64,000 bases of DNA from Ignavibacteria bacterium RIFOXYC2_FULL_35_21 (GCA_001804705.1 MHAY01000006.1:1-64000), one strand, 5' to 3'. Positions 27,889 through 36,749 are shown, counted from the stretch's first letter. Notes: generated by a model not told the origin, from the letters alone. Translations and numbers: made by a program.

Positions 27889-28688
27889 GTAAAATAAATA
27901 TAAAAAGAAACGGTTTACTTCTGCTAATACTGATTAGCACATCATTATTTTTAACAAGCTGTGATATTTTCGGAAGGGACGTAAAAATCGCTTTATCGAA
28001 AGGCAGTGAACATAAAGGATATGAAAAGTATGGAGAGTGGCTGAATAAAATTGATGATGATGTTGATTGTTTAGATTTATATGATTTGAATTTTAAAGAA
28101 GCATTGGAAGAGCTTGAAGACTGCGACGGCCTTCTTCTTACCGGCGGGCCTGATGTTCATCCAGAGAGATACGGCAAAGGCTGGGATACTCTGAGATGTG
28201 AAATTGACAGCCGAAGAGACACACTTGAGTTTATGCTAATCAAAAAAGCAATGGAAAAGAAAATTCCGATTCTGGGAATTTGCAGGGGCGAACAAATATT
28301 GAATGTGGCATTGGGAGGTACTCTAATCGTTGATATTCCTAAGGATTACGATACTATGGTAGTACACAGGTGCGGCAATCCTGACACCTGCTTTCACGAA
28401 ATAAAAGTTCTGGATGGCAGCCTGTTGCATAAACTTACTGGTACATCAATTGCTAAGGTAAACAGCAACCATCATCAGGCAGTTGACAAGATTGCTGAAG
28501 AACTGATTGTTACGGCAAGGTCCAGAGATGGCCTGATTGAAGCTTATGAATGGGCTAAGCCCGATGGGAAGCCATTTATGATGGCTGTTCAATGGCATCC
28601 TGAGAGGCTAGATGATAATAGCCCAATGTCAAAGCCAATTGGAAAGTATTTTATTGAGAAATCAAAAGAGTATAAAAAAAGGAAATAA
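27885..28688 (+). CDS. Lipoprotein class I glutamine amidotransferase-like hydrolase (peptidase C26)
   Basis: 267-residue protein of the gamma-glutamyl-gamma-aminobutyrate hydrolase (PuuD-like) family. The nucleophile Cys133 lies in GICRGEQ, and the His and Glu of the triad are in QWHPERLDD. Unusually, the N-terminus is a lipoprotein signal (STSLFLTSC, Cys26), placing the enzyme outside the cytoplasm. The substrate is unknown; a gamma-glutamyl amide in the periplasm is a guess. It is translationally coupled to lpxK by a 4-nt overlap. Confidence 0.83.
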   Translation: MSKINIKRNGLLLLILISTSLFLTSCDIFGRDVKIALSKGSEHKGYEKYGEWLNKIDDDVDCLDLYDLNFKEALEELEDCDGLLLTGGPDVHPERYGKGWDTLRCEIDSRRDTLEFMLIKKAMEKKIPILGICRGEQILNVALGGTLIVDIPKDYDTMVVHRCGNPDTCFHEIKVLDGSLLHKLTGTSIAKVNSNHHQAVDKIAEELIVTARSRDGLIEAYEWAKPDGKPFMMAVQWHPERLDDNSPMSKPIGKYFIEKSKEYKKRK

Positions 28689-28926
28689 TTTTTTAAAATT
28701 AGCAGATAGCCACGAGATTCAATTGTTTGATATTTAATATTGTAGTAAAAATTTTGACACGATAAAAATAAAATAAACTACAAAAAAAACAATAAAATCT
28801 CTACTTTGAAAAAATTACTTTTATTATAAATTGTAAATAAAATTTTGTAGCCAAAAATAATTTGTGCAACAATTAGTTATTATTTGTGTTATTACTTTTA
28901 TTAGAAAATTAATTTTATAATAATAA
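28689..28926. other. AT-rich gap before the M23-like gene
   Basis: 238 bp with no coding frame. GATAGCCACGAGATTC near 28706 resembles the start of a family A element but lacks the hairpin. No convincing promoter is found. Confidence 0.4.
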
Positions 28927-29493
28927 ATGAAAGTTTGGCCTGTACCGGACAGTTACTCTAAGGAAATCCCGAAAAACGGGCAGATAGGCTCGTTCTGGGA
29001 AGACCGTGGAGACAGGCGCCATTGCGGAGTTGACATACATGCCCCCGATGGGGCAGAAGTCGTAGCGATTGATGGTGGCAAAGTTATTGACTTTGGTGTG
29101 TTCACATCACCCGAAATGCACCCTTACTGGCGAAAAACATATTATATTATAATTAAAACATCACAAAACATACTTTTCAAATACGGTGAATTGAAGGAAG
29201 TATATATTAACGTCGGTGAGTTTGTCGAGACCGGACAGCCAATCGGCAGGGTGGGCACTGTTATTTCAGAGAAAGACGTTACCTACAAAGACCCCTATTT
29301 TGTCCGTGAGCTTGCCGAAAAAGGCTCGATGTGCATGCTGCATCTCGAAGTTTATAAGGCACCGGTAACCGCAGTTCATCCATATTTAGCCGGAAGCTTT
29401 TTCGGAGAGCATCTTCCCGAATCCTTAATAGACCCGTCTCTTTTCCTCAACGGAATATCAAAAAAAGGCAACGGTAATGGCGATAATCAATAA
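28927..29493 (+). CDS. M23 (LytM-like) peptidase-fold protein, probably inactive
   Basis: 188-residue protein with the lysostaphin-like fold: HCGVD (H32, D36) supplies two zinc ligands and LHLEVY (H139) the third. The first His of the usual HxH motif is Met137 here, so the catalytic general base is missing. There is no signal peptide, so the protein appears cytoplasmic, unlike most cell-wall M23 enzymes. EGREGDE-type catalytic loops are not seen. A binding or scaffolding role is possible. Confidence 0.75.
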   Translation: MKVWPVPDSYSKEIPKNGQIGSFWEDRGDRRHCGVDIHAPDGAEVVAIDGGKVIDFGVFTSPEMHPYWRKTYYIIIKTSQNILFKYGELKEVYINVGEFVETGQPIGRVGTVISEKDVTYKDPYFVRELAEKGSMCMLHLEVYKAPVTAVHPYLAGSFFGEHLPESLIDPSLFLNGISKKGNGNGDNQ

Positions 29494-29898
29494 CTACTGT
29501 AATTAAATAAATTCTTCGTGTTGAGTGTTGGTTTTTAATTGTAGGGGTTGAAAATATTCAACCCATTTTAATGTTGAGTTGTAGGGATTTAAAATTTTAA
29601 ATCACATTATAAATTATAAATTTTGAATTTTAAATTCATTGAAAATTGAAAATTGAAAAATTGAAAATTCTTCGTGTTGAGTGCTGAATTGAGTTCATAA
29701 AATATTTATTTCCATTCAGCGTTATTTAATCATATTACTGTATTAACAAATAAAATAATTCTGAATTATCCTGTGAACATTATAAATTATAATAAGGATA
29801 CTCGTATAATAATATTATTTTTTTCACTTCTCTCACATTGATGAGTTAAAGCATCCCAATGAAATTGTTTTTGTTAAATATATCGCATAGGTTCTAAG
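29494..29898. other. Intergenic repeat region
   Basis: 405 bp without a gene. It holds two half-palindromes of the GTAGGG family (29541-29564 and 29581-29603), the direct repeat TTCTTCGTGTTGAGTG at about 29512 and 29669, and simple ATTGAAAATTGAAAATT sequence near 29640. Confidence 0.6.
29541..29603. repeat. Two adjacent GTAGGG half-palindromes
   Basis: GTAGGGGTTGAAAATATTCA followed by ACCC (29541-29564) and GTAGGGATTTAAAATTTTAA followed by ATC (29581-29603) each keep the GTAGGG start and a palindromic core. Both lack the matching CCCTAC end that is present in the copies at 4130 and 36098. Confidence 0.65.
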
Positions 29899-31116
29899 AT
29901 GATGAGATGGTTATTTGCAATTTTGATGGCAATTCTCCTGTTGAGTTTCAATTCATACTCACAATGGGAAAAGGCAAACGGAGGTAAAGAATTACCTGAT
30001 TCCACAGCCATTTCGGCTATTATGACTAACGGAAACACAGTAATTGCGGCTACTGCTAAAGGTGTGTATGTATCAACAAACAATGGAGAAAACTGGGTTT
30101 TAAAGAACAACGGGTTATCAGACCCTACTCAAATAACTGCATTAGGTTTAAAAGGCAATCTCATTTTTGCAGGAACTTATGAGATTGGTATTTATGTTTC
30201 ATCAGATAATGGTAATATCTGGATAAAAAAGGACAACGGAATGTCGGGAGAAGGAATTAATTGCTTTTTTGTGAATAATAATAATATTTATGCAGGAACC
30301 TCCAGTGGCATTTATATGTCATCTGACAATGGGAATAATTGGATTCCAAAAAATCAAGGCATCACCGAGTATGAATATACGGGCATTAATTCACTAGCAA
30401 TTAAAGACAGCACTATATTTGCAGGTACTTCTGACGGCGTTTATGCTTCAACAAATAACGGTGATAACTGGTCACGTAAAAATTTTCAGGTGAATGTATC
30501 ATCAATCGTTGTGAATAAAAATAACATTTACATTAGCGGTGATGGTTACAATACAGGTATTCATGTTTCAACAGACAATGGCAGTACATGGGTTGCCAAA
30601 AACACAGGCATGGATATTTCAGAATCAACTAAATTTTATCTTTTGTCTTATGGTGACAGCGTCTATACCGGAGCTTCAAGGCAAGGTGTTTTTCTGACAA
30701 ACGATAATGGCAATAACTGGATACAGTATAGCGATGGACTTTCTCCTTATGTACAGGGATTTGAACTCATGCTGGCTACAAATGAAAAATATCTGTTTGT
30801 CGGCTCTACAGGAGCTACAGGATATTGTACTCTTTGGAGAAGACTGCATAATGAACCTGAAATTTCAGTCGAAGAGGATTATACAATGCCTGGCATTTTG
30901 CAGGCTTATCCAAACCCCTCCTCCGATTACATATTCATTAAATGCGACGGTGATGTGTCATTGAATCAAAGCATAAAAATATATGACATCCTTGGTAACA
31001 CAGTCTGGCAGGGCATTATGGAAGGTGAACCAATACGAATTGATATATCGTCATTCCCAACTGGTGTATATTATGTGAATGTAAATGGCAGTACTAAAAT
31101 GTTTGTGAGGAATTGA
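29899..31116 (+). CDS. Secreted BNR/VPS10-like propeller protein with T9SS sorting domain
   Basis: 405-residue protein. A signal peptide ends near residue 22 (FNSYSQW). Residues 25-310 hold about six repeats of a pattern like GVYVSTNNGENWVLKNNGL, an Asp-box (BNR) beta-propeller related to photosystem assembly and VPS10 domains. The C-terminus is a T9SS type A sorting domain (LQAYPNPSSDYIFIKCDG, ending STKMFVRN). Exported and surface-bound or released; ligand unknown. Confidence 0.87.
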   Translation: MMRWLFAILMAILLLSFNSYSQWEKANGGKELPDSTAISAIMTNGNTVIAATAKGVYVSTNNGENWVLKNNGLSDPTQITALGLKGNLIFAGTYEIGIYVSSDNGNIWIKKDNGMSGEGINCFFVNNNNIYAGTSSGIYMSSDNGNNWIPKNQGITEYEYTGINSLAIKDSTIFAGTSDGVYASTNNGDNWSRKNFQVNVSSIVVNKNNIYISGDGYNTGIHVSTDNGSTWVAKNTGMDISESTKFYLLSYGDSVYTGASRQGVFLTNDNGNNWIQYSDGLSPYVQGFELMLATNEKYLFVGSTGATGYCTLWRRLHNEPEISVEEDYTMPGILQAYPNPSSDYIFIKCDGDVSLNQSIKIYDILGNTVWQGIMEGEPIRIDISSFPTGVYYVNVNGSTKMFVRN

Positions 31117-31302
31117 AAATTATTAAACATTAAAATTAAAACACATAAAAATTCTTAGCGAGCTTTGCGATTCATTTGCGTCATTGCGTGAAACGATTAT
31201 TCCTGATGAGGGTTTCCGGCTATGGATGCTGAAACGAGTTCAGCATGGCTTTCATGCTGTTATTCAACATTAAACACTCTAAACTTAAAATTAATTAAGA
31301 AT
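31117..31302. repeat. Repeat debris
   Basis: Contains CTTTGCGATTCATTTGCGTC, a common Bacteroidota intergenic word, and at 31222-31250 GGATGCTGAAACGAGTTCAG, which matches the right part of the TGTCATTCCGC elements at 47649-47825. It looks like a decayed family C copy. Confidence 0.5.
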
Positions 31303-32598
31303 TCAGATAATCGAGGATTTCGAAATCTCAGTCATGTCCTGCTGTTCTGCTATGTCCCTTTTGATTATGACAAGTGTTTTGTCATCATTGTAAAGAGATT
31401 CGGCAGTATATTTCTGCACGTCTTCAATAATTAAAAGAGCTATGTTTTCTGAAGTTTCGTTATGGTTTTTCCTGATTAATTCCTGAAGCCTTTCCTCGCC
31501 ATACATAATTCCGTTTCCGTCCTGGCTTTCGGTGATTCCGTCCGTATATAATACAAGTACATCACCGGGATGCATGCGAATGTTTTCGACTCCGAAGCTT
31601 TGATGCTCGGACAAACCAAGCATAGCACCTGTGGCATCAAGGTACATGAAGCTGTCATGGTCGGGCCTGTAATGAATGGGGGCGCAATGGCCGGCATTTG
31701 CATATAACAAAAGCCGATTCGAGACATTTGTCAATTCGCAATAAAACAGCGTAACAAACCGCTCATAGACAAATGTTTCCCATATAAGCGTATTCAAACG
31801 TGAAAACAGATGTGAAATCTTAGTCGCAAAACGTGTTCCCATCCTGATTGCACCGGATACGAACAAAGCCTGAATGGCGGCGGGTAAACCTTTGCTCGAG
31901 GCATCAGCTATGACTATACCGAGATTATCTTCACCCTCATATAGATTTTTCAGGTAGTCAAAGTAATCGCCGCCTACTTCGCTGTCGGGTGTACATATCC
32001 CGTATATGTCATAATCTAAAAATCGAATCTTATGCTCTGGCAAAAGGTTTCTCTGAATTTCGGAAGCCTTGAGCAAATCCTGGCGAATCTTCTTTTCGAC
32101 CGACTGCCCGGAGACACCGCGAATAGCAATAGTCGCAATCCCGCTTATGATATTTAATGTCTCGTAAAAGCTCTGGAGCATTTCGGGAGCATTGAAGCCC
32201 AAAGCGTATTTATAGTATTTACTGCCTTTTAGCCTTATGAGTTCACCGACACCTGTTAAAGAATAAGAATAAATACCTTTCAGTTTCAGAAGCTCATCCG
32301 ATTCATAATGGAGTATGGTTCTTTCTTTAGGTAATTTGTTCAACACAGGCTGGTCCTCGATTGATAGGGAATAGCCTTTGGGAATCTTATCAACCTTCCC
32401 GAATTGATAACTCAGGCTATAAGAGTAATCCTGGGGATTTAATTCCCAGATTCTGCCTCCGATAATTCCAAATTCCTTGTGATTGACAATATCTTTAACA
32501 AGCGATTTCAACAAGCTCAACTCATTCTTGAAATTCTGTGAAGTAAGCTTTTCAAGAAATTTGTAAGTGTTTCTCTGACTTAAATAATTTTGCTGCAT
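31303..32598 (-). CDS. SpoIIE/RsbU-type PP2C phosphatase
   Basis: 431-residue protein phosphatase with a GAF-like N-terminal half (residues 1-180) and a C-terminal SpoIIE domain. ASEIQRNLLPEHKI starts the catalytic linker. EVGGDYFDYL, VIADASSKGLPAAIQALFVS and VLVLYTDGITESQDGNG hold the metal-binding Asp residues. Such proteins usually dephosphorylate an anti-sigma antagonist to control a stress regulon; no partner genes lie nearby. Confidence 0.88.
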   Translation of the reverse strand: MQQNYLSQRNTYKFLEKLTSQNFKNELSLLKSLVKDIVNHKEFGIIGGRIWELNPQDYSYSLSYQFGKVDKIPKGYSLSIEDQPVLNKLPKERTILHYESDELLKLKGIYSYSLTGVGELIRLKGSKYYKYALGFNAPEMLQSFYETLNIISGIATIAIRGVSGQSVEKKIRQDLLKASEIQRNLLPEHKIRFLDYDIYGICTPDSEVGGDYFDYLKNLYEGEDNLGIVIADASSKGLPAAIQALFVSGAIRMGTRFATKISHLFSRLNTLIWETFVYERFVTLFYCELTNVSNRLLLYANAGHCAPIHYRPDHDSFMYLDATGAMLGLSEHQSFGVENIRMHPGDVLVLYTDGITESQDGNGIMYGEERLQELIRKNHNETSENIALLIIEDVQKYTAESLYNDDKTLVIIKRDIAEQQDMTEISKSSII

Positions 32599-32664
32599 AA
32601 ATTTCTTTGATTTACTATTGTTGGGATACGAGAATTAAACATTATTATTTAAAGCTGTTTTTAA

Positions 32665-33048
32665 TTAAGCGAATACCTTTTCTAAAATATAATTAAAATC
32701 TATACAATTTTTTATTTGTCTTAATAATAATTCATCTGCTGTTTCATACAAAATTATGTTATATTCATACATCTCGGTAAGCTTGTAATATACTTCCATC
32801 TTTAGCATTATTGATGTATAGTCTTTAATAAATGAAAATGTATTTGGCTTGATTATAAATTTCCCTTTTTCCCGGTTACACAATGGATGATATAAATCCA
32901 TTCTTCTTTCGGTATTCATCACAAAACAGATAATGTCGTCATCATCATATTCGGCACTGGACAAAGCGATAAAGTATTTACCCTTTGTTCCATCCAGGTT
33001 TGTTGCTTTTTTATCGAGGAAGGCCTGACCTTTATTATATCCTGCCAT
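32665..33048 (-). CDS. Unidentified partner of a Panacea antitoxin, candidate toxin
   Basis: 127-residue protein I do not recognise. Its start overlaps the end of the Panacea-domain gene by 14 nt. Residues 24-45 (YFIALSSAEYDDDDIICFVM) look like a strand-turn-strand, and FIIKPNTFSFIKDYTSIML and LLLRQIKNCIDF are other distinct blocks. A small beta-rich MazF/PemK-like fold is conceivable but unsupported by any motif. The toxin role is inferred from coupling to the antitoxin. Confidence 0.6.
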   Translation of the reverse strand: MAGYNKGQAFLDKKATNLDGTKGKYFIALSSAEYDDDDIICFVMNTERRMDLYHPLCNREKGKFIIKPNTFSFIKDYTSIMLKMEVYYKLTEMYEYNIILYETADELLLRQIKNCIDFNYILEKVFA

Positions 33049-33610
33049 CAGCTTTTAATTCTTTTTGCAAAGTAAAAAATTCTCTTATATTGTCAATATC
33101 TATAGAAGAATCCTTATCTAATGCAAGCTCATAATCAATCAATTGAAACATTCCTTTTGTATTTTTTGTTTTATCCCATGGTAAATTTTTGAAGTGGGAA
33201 GCCTCTGTCATAACATTAGCATCTGCATCTTCAAATATTTCTCCTACTTGTTTAAGCATTTCTTTTTCATAAAATGAGAAGCAGCCCAAATCAATATTCC
33301 TACTTTTTAGATTAATGGTATATATGGGATTTGATAACTCATCATTACCTTTCTCTTTTATAAATTGTAATTCCTTATTATAAAATTCAGGCAATTCATT
33401 ATTTGAAATCTTTTGATACAAGTCTTTTGGAACCGGTCCGAATGGGTAAGTATAGTAATCAAGACATGTAACACTTAATCCGTGTTTTCCGAAATACATA
33501 AAATCAAGAAAATATAATAGCTTGAACAGTTTTGTCAAACGAACATTTTTTGTATTTTTTAAAAAATACTTAATAGCATTGAGAATTTTTTGGTCTGTTA
33601 TTCTTTCCAT
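33035..33610 (-). CDS. Panacea (DUF4065, SocA-like) antitoxin
   Basis: 191-residue protein with a Panacea domain: RLTKLFKLLYFLDFMYFGKH, then DYYTYPFGPVPKDLYQKI and SFYEKEMLKQVGEIF. Panacea proteins are antitoxins shown to neutralise many unrelated small toxins and are often coded just upstream of them. Here it overlaps a 127-residue gene of unknown fold. No N-terminal DNA-binding extension is present. Confidence 0.82.
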   Translation of the reverse strand: MERITDQKILNAIKYFLKNTKNVRLTKLFKLLYFLDFMYFGKHGLSVTCLDYYTYPFGPVPKDLYQKISNNELPEFYNKELQFIKEKGNDELSNPIYTINLKSRNIDLGCFSFYEKEMLKQVGEIFEDADANVMTEASHFKNLPWDKTKNTKGMFQLIDYELALDKDSSIDIDNIREFFTLQKELKADGRI

Positions 33611-33725
33611 GATTCTTTTTAATATGAATAACTTTCAACAATGAAAACGAAATTGATACTACAATTATTTTGATTATTTATTTTATTACAAAATAAAATG
33701 CAAATTGATAATTAAAAGAATAAAA

Positions 33726-33766
33726 AAAAGCCGGTTAATCTTAATTCCAAAGAATCACCGGCTTTT
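33726..33766 (-). terminator. dapA terminator
   Basis: On the minus strand GCCGGT (33757-33762 complement) pairs with ACCGGC (33730-33735 complement), extended by A-T pairs, and is followed by eight T. It lies 17 bp beyond the dapA stop. Confidence 0.85.
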
Positions 33767-33782
33767 AAAAGTTTTTAATTAT

Positions 33783-34682
33783 TTACTTTGAAATTAGTCC
33801 TGCTTTTATTAATGCCGCCTGAATCTTCTTCTTGTTTTCAGGTGTTACGGGCAGTAACGGAAGCCTTATAGAATCTTTAATCATCTTCATCAGAACCAAA
33901 GCACATTTTACCGGTGCAGGATTCGGTTCGATGAAATTCAATTCCATCAATTCAAATAAATCATAATGAATCTTCTTTGCTTCTGCAAATTTACCTGCAA
34001 GGGCGTAGCGTACCATATCGCCGAATTTCTTAGGTGCATAATTTGAAATAACCGATACAATTCCTTTGCCTCCTGCCGCAATAACAGGCAGTGTCAAAGA
34101 ATCATCACCCGATAATAAAGAAAAATGCTTGGGTGAATTTTTAATAATATCCATCATTTGAACTAAGTTACCCGATGCTTCTTTTGTAGCTACTACATTT
34201 GGGCAAGCATTAGCAACCGCAAGCTGTGTTTCTGCAAGCATATTAACTCCCGTCCTGCCGGGTATATTATAAATAATAATCGGGAAATTCGGAACAGCCG
34301 TTGCAATCAATCTGAAATGCTCGAATAGTGAACGCTGAGACGGTTTAATATAATATGGCACGACAACAAGTGCAGCACTGGCTCCATGTTCACGGGCAAA
34401 GACTGTTAAATTCAAGGTCTCTTCGGTTTCATAAGTACCCGTCGCCGCAATAATTGGAACCTTTCCTTTGGCATATTCAACGGCTTCTTTATAAATCCCC
34501 ATTTTATCTTTGAGGGTTAGGGTTGCACTCTCTCCTGTTGTGCCGCATACAACAATTCCTTCTACCTTGCTTTTAATCTGGAAGTCAATCAGCTTTTCGA
34601 GCGTCTTGAAATCAACAGAGCCATCAGTTTTGAATGGTGTGGCTAATGCAGTGATTGTGCCACTTGCAGTAAAATTTTTCAT
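33783..34682 (-). CDS. dapA: 4-hydroxy-tetrahydrodipicolinate synthase
   Basis: 299-residue aldolase-class TIM barrel condensing pyruvate with aspartate semialdehyde, the first step of the lysine/diaminopimelate branch. CGTTGESATLT (from residue 46) binds pyruvate, YNIPGRTG holds Tyr138 and Arg143, and the Schiff-base Lys167 is in VATKEASGN. The length is normal. A clear terminator follows. It stands alone, without other lysine genes. Confidence 0.95.
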   Translation of the reverse strand: MKNFTASGTITALATPFKTDGSVDFKTLEKLIDFQIKSKVEGIVVCGTTGESATLTLKDKMGIYKEAVEYAKGKVPIIAATGTYETEETLNLTVFAREHGASAALVVVPYYIKPSQRSLFEHFRLIATAVPNFPIIIYNIPGRTGVNMLAETQLAVANACPNVVATKEASGNLVQMMDIIKNSPKHFSLLSGDDSLTLPVIAAGGKGIVSVISNYAPKKFGDMVRYALAGKFAEAKKIHYDLFELMELNFIEPNPAPVKCALVLMKMIKDSIRLPLLPVTPENKKKIQAALIKAGLISK

Positions 34683-34795
34683 ATTAAACTCCTGTTCATT
34701 TTTTCCTTATTATTATTTTCTAATTACCAATTTTTATCTGCTTATTTATCATTTATTTATTTTAATTCAATTACATAGAAAAAATTGTACCAAAT

Positions 34796-35338
34796 TTATA
34801 TTTTTCTATAAATAGGGCCATATTTTGTCAATTGGCTTTCAATCATGTCAATTCTAAAGCTATCCATAATTCCAATTTCAAAATCTTGATATTTAGTAAT
34901 TGTTTCAATAAATCTATTTCTTTCGAACTGCTTTATTCTTAATAAAGTTACATGTGGTGTGAAAGCTCTTTTTTCAGGCTTGTATCCATGTGAAACCAGT
35001 ATATTTTCCATTTTCTTTTGTGCCGATAAGACAATTCCATCATCATTTTGAATTTTCATATAAAGCACCTTTGGGAAATTTGGCTTTGGCAGCACAGATA
35101 ATCCTTTTATTGAAAGTTTTGACTGGTAATCTATCAAATAATCTTTTAATGAATTCCTGAATTCGTCAATTTGGCTTGTTTCCACATTCCCAAGAAATTG
35201 GTAAGTAAAATGAAGGTTGTTCAGTTCTACCCATTTCCCACTGCAACATGTATCGAAATCATACTGAACTGATTTGAATTTTGATTCAAACAATGAAGGA
35301 GCTACGAATGTTCCGATGAAAAGTCTTTTTGTTTCCAT
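34796..35338 (-). CDS. thpR: RNA 2',3'-cyclic phosphodiesterase
   Basis: 180-residue 2H phosphoesterase of the ThpR/LigT family. The two HxT motifs are LHFTYQFLG and PHVTLLRI. ATG 35338 gives the usual start, METKRLFIGTFV. An in-frame extension of 14 codons upstream is unlikely. The enzyme opens 2',3'-cyclic phosphate ends of RNA; its biological role is unclear in most bacteria. Confidence 0.88.
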   Translation of the reverse strand: METKRLFIGTFVAPSLFESKFKSVQYDFDTCCSGKWVELNNLHFTYQFLGNVETSQIDEFRNSLKDYLIDYQSKLSIKGLSVLPKPNFPKVLYMKIQNDDGIVLSAQKKMENILVSHGYKPEKRAFTPHVTLLRIKQFERNRFIETITKYQDFEIGIMDSFRIDMIESQLTKYGPIYRKI

Positions 35339-35461
35339 ACTTTTTTTTAAAATGAAACAAAATAAATGCAAATATATCATTTTGCAAAGAACATTTACAA
35401 TGACAAACTTTTTTCAGCGTCAATTCTATTTTCTTTTTATAAAATTTTGAGGAGATTATTT

Positions 35462-35821
35462 ATGGCAAATCCACAATGGGTAATAGATTTATTTGGTTCA
35501 ATAGACAGTATGGATTCGGATAAATTCGCATCATTTCTCACTGATGACTGCGAGTTTACATTCGGCAATGCAGACAGTGTTATAGGAAATGAAAACGTAA
35601 AAACAGCAGTTGCAGGTTTTTTCAGTAGTATAAAGGCACTCAGCCATACCGATATTGAAAGCTTTATTGATGGGAATGTCACTATTTCACGGGGTATTGT
35701 TACCTATACAAGGCATAATGATACCAAGCTGACTGTTGATTATTGCAATATTTTCAGGTTGAATGGCAAAAAAATTCAGAAATACACTATTTATGTTGAC
35801 ATTTCACAATTGTATGCATGA
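35462..35821 (+). CDS. SnoaL/NTF2-like domain protein
   Basis: 119-residue small protein of the nuclear-transport-factor-2-like fold. VIDLFGSIDSMDSDKFASFL and ECEFTFGNAD-like residues (DDCEFTFGNAD here) begin the pattern, and NIFRLNGKKIQKYTIYVDIS ends it. GAGGAG lies 7 nt before ATG 35462. Members include enzymes and stress-related binding proteins; no specific function can be assigned. Confidence 0.75.
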   Translation: MANPQWVIDLFGSIDSMDSDKFASFLTDDCEFTFGNADSVIGNENVKTAVAGFFSSIKALSHTDIESFIDGNVTISRGIVTYTRHNDTKLTVDYCNIFRLNGKKIQKYTIYVDISQLYA

Positions 35822-35850
35822 TGTAATAAAAACTACTCTTTAAATAATTT

Positions 35851-35896
35851 ATTTGAATCAGCCTGCGACATAGTCCGCAGGTTGAATAATCAAATA
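35851..35896. terminator. Hairpin after the NTF2-like gene
   Basis: CCTGCG and CGCAGG (35862-35880) form the inner stem and ATTTGA/TCAAAT the outer one. There is no T-run, so it may be a repeat-type palindrome instead of a true terminator. Confidence 0.4.
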
Positions 35897-36047
35897 GTAT
35901 TCATGATTAATTCGTTTAAAATCCTAACCGAATAATATTATTTCCATATTATATTATCATAAATTGTCAGTCTGAGTCAATGACCACCGCCGATGGGATG
36001 GTAAAGCAAAAATATGACAAATTAGAATCGTTCTTTATATTTTTTTG

Positions 36048-36188
36048 TATAGCCACTATCTTTAGATAGTAGAGGTTTATAGCCATAAATTTCCGACGTA
36101 GAGACAGGTCTCAGACCTGTCTCTACAGAGTTCAATCCCTATTTGTGAGAATGAACTCTCACCACTACTTAAAAGTAATGGCTATTCA
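36048..36188. repeat. MITE-like element, family A copy 4, with nested palindrome
   Basis: About 140 bp from TATAGCCACTATC to TAATGGCTATTCA with both end hairpins. The middle holds a 29-bp palindrome (36098-36126, arm GTAGAGACAGGTCT, one central base) of the same GTAGRGAC group as 4130-4157. Two of the four family A copies therefore carry such a palindrome inside. Confidence 0.75.
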
Positions 36189-36351
36189 TTATTTATTCTT
36201 TATGTGTCATTAACAGCGAAGTCGAAGACTGATTGGTACATTATTATTGCACATTTCGACGGAGTTTATCTTGAACAAAGTGAAAGGCTCAATGTGACAT
36301 TTCATTTAGGAAATGATATTAGAGGTGCTGTATTTTCAATTTAATACACAG

Positions 36352-36540
36352 GAAAATAAGTTACCGGATAAGGCTCCGACAGCAGGAGAAATAGTTATTT
36401 GGATAGCACGGCTGTGAGGTTTTGCAGCTCGTAAAAGTGACAGAATACCTGGTGTTAAAACGTTGTGGCCTGACTTTTTGAGTTTGGAATACATGGTGAA
36501 AGGCTGGGTTGCGCCTCGTTCACATTTTTGTAAGTTGTCG
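36352..36540 (+). pseudogene. IS4-family transposase remnant
   Basis: Frame-1 translation from 36355 reads NKLPDKAPTAGEIVIWIARL, a TGA stop, then GFAARKSDRIPGVKTLW and LEYMVKGW. This is the C-terminal end of an IS4-family transposase (the expected joint is ARLGGFLARKSDR). The frame is broken by the stop at 36415-36417, and no N-terminal or catalytic part is present. No terminal inverted repeats of the IS could be found. Confidence 0.75.
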
Positions 36541-36621
36541 GAGTATATAAAATCCTTTTCTCATTAACCTTATACTTGTGGGTAATGATAATCACTAACG
36601 TGTGAAGTTAATAAGAATAGC

Positions 36622-36639
36622 ACCAAGTTTCAACTTGGT
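36622..36639 (-). terminator. Possible tRNA-Ile terminator hairpin
   Basis: ACCAAGTT pairs with AACTTGGT over a 2-nt loop, 36 nt downstream of the tRNA on the minus strand. The following minus-strand sequence is only moderately T-rich. Confidence 0.35.
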
Positions 36640-36675
36640 TAAATGTCAAGATGTTATGATGATTTTATTACCATG

Positions 36676-36749
36676 TGGGCCCTGAGGGACTTGAACCCCC
36701 AACCTACGGATTATGAGTCCGGCGCTCTAACCAGTTGAGCTAAGGGCCC
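36676..36749 (-). tRNA. tRNA-Ile2 (anticodon CAT)
   Basis: 74-nt cloverleaf on the minus strand. The acceptor stem GGGCCCT pairs with AGGGCCC. The D-loop is TAGCTCAACTGGTTAGAGC, the anticodon loop CTCATAA with CAT, and the T-arm GGGGGTTCAAGTCCCTC-like. The 5' half closely follows the tRNA-Ile2 pattern (lysidine-modified CAU that reads AUA), not initiator or elongator Met. CCA is not encoded. Confidence 0.93.

Noticed and set aside
29541-29603. Terminator of the M23-like gene
   Set aside because: The palindromes are A/T only in the core, lack T-runs and match a dispersed repeat family.
31476-31727. Small gene inside the SpoIIE phosphatase gene
   Set aside because: It overlaps the catalytic domain coding in another frame and lacks a start signal.
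36676-36749. tRNA-Met
   Set aside because: The anticodon is CAT, but the acceptor stem and D-arm follow the Ile2 pattern, which also reads CAT before lysidine modification.
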